This document shows, one piece after another, positions 58,019 to 64,000 of a DNA stretch of 64,000 nucleotides (its first letter is position 1; the number at the start of each line of letters is the position of its first letter). Source of the DNA: Microbulbifer sp. YPW16 (GTDB taxonomy: Bacteria; Pseudomonadota; Gammaproteobacteria; Pseudomonadales; Cellvibrionaceae); NCBI RefSeq assembly GCF_021290385.1, contig NZ_CP089928.1, positions 2,030,501-2,094,500 on the forward strand. Direction: 5' to 3'. The translations under genes were made by a program, and so were the position numbers. The notes beneath the pieces were generated by a model that saw nothing but the letters and a program-made list of their open reading frames with translations, was not told the origin of the DNA and made no database searches.

Positions 58019-60856
58019 ATGAAGATTGTACGGCCCCTCTGGGTGCCGGCGGTGCTGACACTGGCACTGGCAGCCTGCGGCGATCCCGGGCAGCCCCAGT
58101 CGCAAGTAGCCAAAAGCACTTCCGCCCCGTCTGACACTCCCGTTACCACCCCTTCGATCTCCACCGAATCCCTGCGCATCTCCCACGAAAAATTTACCCT
58201 GCCCAATGGCCTGCGGGTAATCGTGCATGAGGATCGCAAGGCACCGATCGTGTCAGTGGGAGTCTGGTATCACGTCGGTTCCAAGGATGAAAAGCCCGGT
58301 CGCACCGGTTTTGCCCACCTGTTCGAGCACCTGATGTTCAACGGCTCGGAAAACTACAACGACGAATTCTTCAAGCCGTTCGAGAAAGCCGGTGCCACGG
58401 GTATGAACGGCACCACCTGGCTCGACCGCACCAATTATTTTGAAACAGTGCCGTCCAACGCATTGGACATGGCCCTGTGGATGGAATCCGACCGCATGGG
58501 CCACCTGCTGGGCGTGATCACCCAGGAAAAACTGGACGAACAGCGCGGCGTAGTACAGAACGAGAAACGCCAGGGACAGAACCAGCCCTACGGCAAGGTC
58601 TGGGAATATATGCAGAAGGCGATTTTCCCCGAGGGCCACCCCTACTCCTGGACCACCATCGGCTCCATGGAAGACCTGAATGCCGCTTCACTGGAAGACG
58701 TGCATGAATGGTTCAAGCAGTACTATGGCGCTGCCAATACCGTGCTGGTACTGGCTGGTGATATTGATGTGGAAACCGCGAAGAAAAAAGCCAGCAAGTA
58801 CTTCGGCCATATCCCGGCCGGGCCGCCGCTGGCCAAGAAAGATGCCTGGATTGCCAAGCGCGACCAGTCCAAGCGCGAGACCATGTACGACCGTGTGGCG
58901 CAGTCGCGTCTCTACAAAGTCTGGAACGCACCCTACATGGGGCACGAAGACACCAACGCACTGTCGCTGGCCGCGGCTGTGCTGGGCGATGGCAAGAACT
59001 CCCGCCTGTACAAGCGCCTGGTCTATACCGACCAGATCGCCACCAGTGTCGATATCAATTTTTATGAGTTTGAGCTGGCATCCGTTTTTCAGGTGGTCGC
59101 AGATGCCAAGCCCGGTGTCGACCTGGAAAAAGTCGAGGCAGCCATCGAGGAAGAGCTGAATACCTTCCTCGCAGAGGGACCCACTGCCGAGGAGCTGGCC
59201 CGGGTGAATATGTCGGAGTACGCCGGTGCTGCGCGGGACCTTGAGCAGGTGGGCGGCTGGTCCGGCAAGGGCGTAATTCTGGCGCGCGGCGAGCTCTACC
59301 TGGATGATCCCAATGCGTTGCTCAAGGCCATTGACGAGAAACAACAGTTGACCCCGGCGGCCGTGAAATCTGCTGCGCAGGAGTGGCTCAGCAGCGGCGA
59401 CTACAACCTGGAGGTGCACCCCTTCCCGGATTACAAAGTGGCGGAGCAGGACGTGGATCGCTCCAGGCTGCCGGACACCGGCGAGTTCCCCTCGGTACCC
59501 TTCCCCGAATTGCAGACCACTGAACTCTCCAACGGCCTGAAAGTGGTGCTGGCCGAGCGTCACACCACGCCCGTGGTGAATATGCACCTGATGTTCGACG
59601 CCGGCTACGCCGCCGACCAGGGCAAGAAGGCCGGCACGGCCGGTTACACCATGTCGATGCTGAAAGAGGGCACTACTGAACTCAGCGCCCTGGAGCTGAG
59701 CGCACGACAGGAAATCCTGGGGGCGCGGATCTACGCCAATACCAGTATCGACAGTTCCAACGTGGGTCTCGATGCCCTGACCAATACCCTGGATGAATCG
59801 GTTTCCCTGTTTGCTGATGTGGTAATGCGTCCCGCCTTCGACGAGGAAGAGGTCGAACGCAAGCGCGGTCGCTGGCTGGCGATGATCAAGCAGGAAAAGA
59901 CCCAGCCGGTACAGATGGCACTGCGCACCCTGCCGCCATTGCTGTACGGGGACGGACACGCATACAGCGTCCCGCTCACCGGTAGCGGTACCGAGGAGTC
60001 CATCGAGTCACTGACCCGTGAGGACCTGGTCCAGCACCACCAGACCTGGATCCGTCCCGATAACGCCACCATGGTCGTGGTCGGCGATATCACCATGGAG
60101 GCACTGACGGAAAAGCTGGAAAGCAACTTTGCCGACTGGCGCGCCCCGGAATCCCCCCTGCCGCAGAAGAACCTGGCGCAGGTGGACCATCCCGAGCAGT
60201 CCCGCGTCTACCTGATCGACAAGCCCGGTTCCGAGCAGTCGATGATTATCGGCGGCCTGCTGGCACCCTCCGAGAGCATTCCCGAGCGGGAGGCGCTGCA
60301 TATGATGAACGACATCCTCGGCGGCACCTTCACGGCGCGGATCAATATGAACCTGCGCGAGGAAAAACACTGGGCCTACGGGGCTTACTCCTTCTTCTCC
60401 GGCGCCAAGGGCCAGCAGCCGATGATGGTCTATGCCCCGGTACAGACCGACAAGACCAGCGAGTCACTGGCGGAACTGCGCAAGGAGTTGCGGGCCTATG
60501 TCAGTGACGAGCCCGCGCAGGCTGACGAGCTGCAGAAGCTGAAGGACAAGCGGATCAACGAACTGCCCGGACGCTTTGAGACCATCAATGCGGTCACCAT
60601 GCAGGTGGCCAAGATGCTGAAATACGGCCGGCCACTGGATTATATGGACGGCTATGCGGAGCAGATTCGCAATATCGAGCTGGACATCATCAATACGCTG
60701 GCCCGCCAGACCATCAAACCGGACCAGTTTATCTGGGTGGTGGTAGGCGACCAGGAAAAAATTCGCCCGGGCATCGAGGCCCTGGGAATTGGTCCCATCG
60801 CCGAACTGGATGTGGATGGCAAGCCCGTCGCCGCAGCGGCAGCCGGCGGGCAGTAA
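58019..60856 (+). CDS. M16-family zinc metallopeptidase lipoprotein (two-lobed)
   Basis: This exported peptidase of 945 residues starts at the ATG at 58019 after AAAAGGAA; the frame is open further upstream without a signal sequence. The lipobox is LAAC (Cys20). The inverted zinc motif HLFEH (His100, Glu103, His104) lies in the first lobe, with the distal Glu expected in VVQNEKRQGQNQPYG. The second lobe (from about 470) has lost the zinc motif, as usual for M16 proteins, but keeps the fold (VVLAERHTTPVVNMHLMFDAGYA) and the RINMNLREEKHWAYGAYS substrate-binding segment. It probably degrades oligopeptides in the envelope. A strong terminator follows. Confidence 0.92.
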   Translation: MKIVRPLWVPAVLTLALAACGDPGQPQSQVAKSTSAPSDTPVTTPSISTESLRISHEKFTLPNGLRVIVHEDRKAPIVSVGVWYHVGSKDEKPGRTGFAHLFEHLMFNGSENYNDEFFKPFEKAGATGMNGTTWLDRTNYFETVPSNALDMALWMESDRMGHLLGVITQEKLDEQRGVVQNEKRQGQNQPYGKVWEYMQKAIFPEGHPYSWTTIGSMEDLNAASLEDVHEWFKQYYGAANTVLVLAGDIDVETAKKKASKYFGHIPAGPPLAKKDAWIAKRDQSKRETMYDRVAQSRLYKVWNAPYMGHEDTNALSLAAAVLGDGKNSRLYKRLVYTDQIATSVDINFYEFELASVFQVVADAKPGVDLEKVEAAIEEELNTFLAEGPTAEELARVNMSEYAGAARDLEQVGGWSGKGVILARGELYLDDPNALLKAIDEKQQLTPAAVKSAAQEWLSSGDYNLEVHPFPDYKVAEQDVDRSRLPDTGEFPSVPFPELQTTELSNGLKVVLAERHTTPVVNMHLMFDAGYAADQGKKAGTAGYTMSMLKEGTTELSALELSARQEILGARIYANTSIDSSNVGLDALTNTLDESVSLFADVVMRPAFDEEEVERKRGRWLAMIKQEKTQPVQMALRTLPPLLYGDGHAYSVPLTGSGTEESIESLTREDLVQHHQTWIRPDNATMVVVGDITMEALTEKLESNFADWRAPESPLPQKNLAQVDHPEQSRVYLIDKPGSEQSMIIGGLLAPSESIPEREALHMMNDILGGTFTARINMNLREEKHWAYGAYSFFSGAKGQQPMMVYAPVQTDKTSESLAELRKELRAYVSDEPAQADELQKLKDKRINELPGRFETINAVTMQVAKMLKYGRPLDYMDGYAEQIRNIELDIINTLARQTIKPDQFIWVVVGDQEKIRPGIEALGIGPIAELDVDGKPVAAAAAGGQ

Positions 60857-60884
60857 GCCGCACCGGATTGACGCTCTTTAACGA

Positions 60885-60910
60885 AAGCCCCTCCCCGAGG
60901 GGCTTTTTTT
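60885..60910 (+). terminator. Terminator of the M16 peptidase gene
   Basis: AAGCCCCTC and GAGGGGCTT pair over 9 bp around CCC, followed by further T residues (seven T in all from 60904). Confidence 0.92.
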
Positions 60911-61304
60911 ATCGCGCCCATTGCTGGAACGGTATGTACCAGTCACTACCGTACAAATGCGACAAGCTGTGCATTTGTACCATCTGCGACTAACAAATCA
61001 TATTTGATTTACTGCCCAATAGACGCGTACGTCTGTACTAACTAAATTCGAGGGCTGACACCTCCTAGACGGTTCAGGGCCCCTATCCCGTATGAATTCG
61101 ACGGCAAACAAGGCGCCAATTATCAGTTTTGGTAGTCGCTTCACATAAGCGAAACAATTCCATTGCCGCACAACCCCGAGCTGCTACTTTTCCAAGTCTC
61201 TGCTCACGCGTGCCAGTCATCCTGAGCAACGCAGTACAGTGGTCCCGGCACCGGACAGAGTGATTACACGATAAGAAAACAGCAGCCCATCTGGAGCTCG
61301 ATTC
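60911..61304. other. Intergenic region upstream of the S8 protease, with a 10-10-10 palindrome
   Basis: No gene is seen. GTACAAATGC at 60951-60960 and GCATTTGTAC at 60971-60980 form an exact 10-bp inverted repeat with a 10-base spacer, listed separately. The last 100 bases should hold the protease promoter, but no clear -35/-10 pair was identified. Confidence 0.5.
60951..60980. promoter_or_regulatory. Perfect 10-bp inverted repeat, possible operator
   Basis: GTACAAATGC-N10-GCATTTGTAC is AT-rich with half-site centres 20 bases apart (two helical turns) and no T-run, so it looks like a dimeric-protein site rather than a terminator. It lies about 325 bases before the S8 protease start. Confidence 0.45.
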
Positions 61305-62879
61305 ATGAAGAAGATCCTACCCACACTGCTCGCCAGTGCCGTCGCCACAAGCGTCGCCGCACAGGCGGGTGCCGCCGAAGACCGCTATATCATCAAGTTC
61401 AAGGCAGGCAAGAGCGCTGAAGCGAAGGCGCAACTGAACAAGGCCGGCGGCCGTACCGCCCTGGCGCTGGACAAGCGCAACGCGGTAGCCGCGATGCTGT
61501 CCGACAAGGCCCTGCAGGCCATGCAGAACAACCCCAATGTGGAGTACGTAGAAAAAGACGCCAAGCGCTGGCTGATGGCCCAGGAAGTGCCGTTTGGCAT
61601 TCCCATGGTGCAGGCCGATATGGTCGCCGATGACATGGCTGGTAACAGCACTGTCTGTATCATCGACTCTGGCTACGACATCTCCCATGAAGACCTGTCC
61701 GGTAATATGGTCACCGGCACGAATGACTCCGGCACCGGAAACTGGTACGAAGACCAGAACAGCCACGGCACCCACGTTGCCGGCACCATTGCCGCCATCA
61801 ATAACAGCACCGGCGTCGTGGGCGTAATGCCGCACGGCAACGTCAAGCTGCATATCGTCAAGGTATTCAACGCGGATGGCTGGGGCTACTCCTCCTCGCT
61901 GGTCGCGGCAGCTGACACCTGTGCCGATAACGGTGCGAATGTGATCAACATGAGCCTGGGTGGCACGCTGAAGTCCCGCACCGAGGACCAGGCATTTGCC
62001 GACCTGTACGCCAACCGTGGCGTCCTCTCCATCGCCGCAGCCGGTAACGATGGCAACACCCGCCACTCCTACCCGGCCTCCTACGACTCGGTCATGTCCA
62101 TTGCCGCCATCGACAGCGACAAAGTGATCGCCGACTTCTCCCAGCAGACTGACCAGGTGGAACTGGCCGGGCCGGGCGTCGACGTGCTTTCCTCTGTACC
62201 CGTGGGCAGCGCAGTTGTCAGCTCTGTCACTGTCGGCGGCAACGCAGTTGACTCTGCCGGTATGGAAGGCAGCCCGCTGGATAGCGCTGCAGGCTCACTG
62301 GTCGATTGCGGCCTGGGTGAATCCGCCTGTACCGATGCCGCCGGTGAGATCTGCCTGATTTCACGCGGTAACATCAGCTTTGCCGACAAAGTCCTCAACT
62401 GTGAGGCTGGTGGAGGCGTAGGTGCCATCATCTATAACAACGAGCCCGGCATGCTGTACGGCACCATGGGCGAGGTGGTAACCAGCATTCCTTCTGTCGG
62501 CATCTCCGACACCGATGGCGCTGCACTGATGGGGCAGCTGGGCGCAGCGGGCACAGTCGCTGTAGAGCCGGGTGATTACGCCTACTTCAATGGTACCTCC
62601 ATGGCCACCCCGCACGTAGCTGGTGTCGCTGGCCTGGTCTGGAGCCACTACCCCAACTGTGCACCGGGTGAAATCCGCGCGGCGATGAATGCCACAGCGG
62701 AAGACCTGGGCGATGCGGGTCGCGACAACGCCTACGGCTACGGCCTGGTGCAGGCCAAGGCCGCGTTCGACTACCTGGCGGCGAACGCCTGTACCGGTAC
62801 CAACCCCGGTGACGGCGGCTCCGGTGGCGGTGGCGGCGGCAACGGCGGCGGCAAGGGCGGTGGCCCGAAGAATCGCTAA
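61305..62879 (+). CDS. Secreted subtilisin-like (S8) serine protease with PA-type insert
   Basis: This extracellular protease precursor has 524 residues. A signal peptide (residues 1-23) is followed by an I9 inhibitor propeptide (about 25-87). The catalytic domain has Asp121 (IIDSGYD), His154 (NSHGTHVAG) and Ser432 (NGTSMATPHVAG). Between His and Ser, residues of about 305-410 form a PA-type insert with paired Cys (VDCGLGESACTDAAGEICLISRG). The C-terminus is a Gly-rich low-complexity tail of about 25 residues ending KNR. The ATG at 61305 is the only good start. It is a single gene with a strong terminator, and a nutrient-scavenging role is likely. Confidence 0.94.
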   Translation: MKKILPTLLASAVATSVAAQAGAAEDRYIIKFKAGKSAEAKAQLNKAGGRTALALDKRNAVAAMLSDKALQAMQNNPNVEYVEKDAKRWLMAQEVPFGIPMVQADMVADDMAGNSTVCIIDSGYDISHEDLSGNMVTGTNDSGTGNWYEDQNSHGTHVAGTIAAINNSTGVVGVMPHGNVKLHIVKVFNADGWGYSSSLVAAADTCADNGANVINMSLGGTLKSRTEDQAFADLYANRGVLSIAAAGNDGNTRHSYPASYDSVMSIAAIDSDKVIADFSQQTDQVELAGPGVDVLSSVPVGSAVVSSVTVGGNAVDSAGMEGSPLDSAAGSLVDCGLGESACTDAAGEICLISRGNISFADKVLNCEAGGGVGAIIYNNEPGMLYGTMGEVVTSIPSVGISDTDGAALMGQLGAAGTVAVEPGDYAYFNGTSMATPHVAGVAGLVWSHYPNCAPGEIRAAMNATAEDLGDAGRDNAYGYGLVQAKAAFDYLAANACTGTNPGDGGSGGGGGGNGGGKGGGPKNR

Positions 62880-62901
62880 GCCGTAGCTTTACTCACAGGT
62901 G

Positions 62902-62929
62902 AAAAAGGGGGCCCATGGCCCCCTTTTTT
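62902..62929. terminator. Bidirectional terminator after the S8 protease
   Basis: AAAAAGGGGGCC and GGCCCCCTTTTT pair over 12 bp around a 3-base loop. A-runs and T-runs flank it, so it serves the convergent minus-strand gene too. Confidence 0.92.
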
Positions 62930-62971
62930 ATTGCTGTCCTGCTGCATATGCAGCGGGCCTGTCGGAAACTG

Positions 62972-63379
62972 TCAATCTTCCTCCAGCACCGCCTCGCGCT
63001 GCTCCTCACGCAACTGCTGCAGCCGGGCGCTGGACTCTTCGGCGGAATCCTTTTCCGGTGCCACGCTTTCCACGTCCCCGGCACCCGCCTCCAGCTGCGC
63101 ACGGATGGCTTCCTGCTCGGCGGAATAGTCCGGATCCAGGGAGAGCTTGGGCGCATTGCTGCTGAAGCCCGCCAGTACCCAGACACCAAAACCCAGCGAT
63201 AGCACCCGGATAATAAAGGACCGGTCGTAGAGCAGGCGCTGCCAGTTACCGGGCCCGGCAATGCGTATCCGCGCAATGATCGCCAGCAGAAGAATCACAA
63301 TGGCCAGCACGACCGCCCAGGTCGCAAGCCCACCAAGCACGGATACCAGCCAGTTGGAAATCTGTGAATTGTACTGCAT
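62972..63379 (-). CDS. Small membrane protein next to an SPFH gene, function unknown
   Basis: The 135-residue product has two predicted membrane spans (about residues 9-37, TWAVVLAIVILLLAIIARI, and 56-72, RVLSLGFGVWVLAGF). A charged coiled-coil-like tail follows (SAEESSARLQQLREEQREAVLEED). I do not recognise a family. It lies 30 bases downstream of a band-7/SPFH gene on the same strand, so the two are probably cotranscribed and may act together at the membrane, as small helper proteins do in other SPFH loci. The helper role is an inference. Confidence 0.68.
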   Translation of the reverse strand: MQYNSQISNWLVSVLGGLATWAVVLAIVILLLAIIARIRIAGPGNWQRLLYDRSFIIRVLSLGFGVWVLAGFSSNAPKLSLDPDYSAEQEAIRAQLEAGAGDVESVAPEKDSAEESSARLQQLREEQREAVLEED

Positions 63380-63409
63380 ACCAACTACTCCCGTTTTATA
63401 AATACTGTT

Positions 63410-64000
63410 TCAGCGATCGCGCCGGGCAGTCTGGCGCACCTGGTCATTGAAGACTGCCTGCTGCAGGCCAATGGTGCCCAGGGCTTCAACCGGCAGGAAT
63501 ACTTTGTTCTCGGACTCCGCCATTTTGTCCAGCACTTCCAGGGTCCGGTAGGCCAGGTACTTGTCTGTGACCGACTTGGCCAGCAGGTCATTCACCTCTT
63601 TCTGGCCAATGGCCTTTTCCCGGGCGATGGCCCGGTTCATTTTCTCCCGCTCCAGGTCGCGCTCCATCTGGATTTTCTGGATTTCAAACTGGGCTTTTTC
63701 CTGTTCAATCAATTCACGCCGCTCGGCCGCGCGCTCCTTGGCCTCGGTGATCACCTTGGGGAACTGCACGTCCGCCAGGCCCAGGCGCTTGACCTGGATG
63801 GGTGTGCCCTTGAGGGCATCACTGACCTCGGAGAATAATTCCTGGCTCAGCGCCTCCCGGCTGGAGGCGATTTCATTGATCGAGTACTTGGCGACCACAC
63901 GACGCACCACATCACGGATTACCGGCTGGGCATAAGTGTTGTAGACGTTATTGACGGCGATATTGTCCTGTACCGGTGGGATACGATCGAAAATATTGTC
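63410..64000 (-). CDS. SPFH/band-7 (prohibitin-like) membrane protein, 5' end beyond the window
   Basis: This is the C-terminal 196 residues of a band-7 protein; the gene continues past the right edge. The visible part has the end of the SPFH domain (VRRVVAKYSINEIASSREALSQELFSEV, then GTPIQVKRLGLADVQFPKVI). A long charged coiled coil follows (EAKERAAERRELIEQEKAQFEIQKIQMERDLEREKMNRAIAREKAIGQ). Such proteins form membrane-attached rings or scaffolds in lipid domains. The partial length means the N-terminal membrane anchor is not seen. It is followed by a small membrane-protein gene. Confidence 0.88.
   Translation of the reverse strand, partial: DNIFDRIPPVQDNIAVNNVYNTYAQPVIRDVVRRVVAKYSINEIASSREALSQELFSEVSDALKGTPIQVKRLGLADVQFPKVITEAKERAAERRELIEQEKAQFEIQKIQMERDLEREKMNRAIAREKAIGQKEVNDLLAKSVTDKYLAYRTLEVLDKMAESENKVFLPVEALGTIGLQQAVFNDQVRQTARRDR

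Overview
This window looks like part of a chromosome from a high-GC gammaproteobacterium, most likely a marine heterotroph of the Cellvibrionales/Microbulbifer type. That placement is inferred from gene style: many exported proteases and serine hydrolases, a TonB-dependent receptor with a neighbouring TPR-sulfotransferase, NtrC/sigma-54 logic, a LexA-controlled integron and REP/RAYT elements. No rRNA is present. One tRNA-like gene is present. The last gene runs off the right edge.

1-6 kb: a purine-salvage set (Tsx-like outer-membrane channel, AzgA-type permease, phosphoribosyltransferase), a small Gly-rich membrane protein, a degraded stretch, a membrane Ser/Thr kinase and an atypical long tRNA. 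6-10 kb: a LysR regulator divergent from an omega-amino-acid aminotransferase and mmsA, with paired LysR-type palindromes between them. This set would convert beta-alanine or similar amines through a semialdehyde to an acyl-CoA. 10-14 kb: a phosphatase-fold protein that appears to lack an ATG/GTG/TTG start, a GNAT acetyltransferase, an M1 aminopeptidase lipoprotein and a membrane protein.

14.5-18 kb: a nitrogen-controlled operon. An NtrC-like site, a sigma-54 promoter and a leader with a strong terminator overlapped by a competing hairpin precede an FNT-family channel, a PP2C phosphatase/protein kinase fusion and cyanase (cynS). 18-36 kb: a transglutaminase-like lipoprotein, DUF4261 and NMAD3-like proteins, an MltF-like transglycosylase with two solute-binding domains, a MEST-like hydrolase, a DUF4242 protein, a gluzincin lipoprotein, a CocE-type hydrolase, a serine hydrolase and a second M1 aminopeptidase with an altered exopeptidase motif. 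35-41 kb: a TPR-sulfotransferase, a TonB receptor, a nitrilase and a divergent MFS transporter.

41.3-44.2 kb: a RAYT transposase flanked on each side by three ~90-bp REP repeats. Each repeat has two hairpins whose loops are complementary. Next is a MocR-type regulator that has lost the PLP lysine and carries an extra C-terminal domain. 46.4-52.2 kb: an integron, with intI on the minus strand, a LexA box in front of it, an attI core and five plus-strand cassettes separated by attC sites. A 1.78-kb IS1182-type element sits in the crossover core of the second attC. 52-64 kb: fba and pgk, hydrolases, a CPXCG protein, a YfeW-like serine hydrolase, a globin, an M16 protease, an S8 protease, a small membrane protein and an SPFH/band-7 protein.

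The strongest candidates for something new are the FNT-kinase/phosphatase-cyanase operon with its two-layer control region, the loop-complementary REP/RAYT array, the IS insertion at the attC core with unknown cassettes around it, and the PLP-lysine-less MocR fusion.
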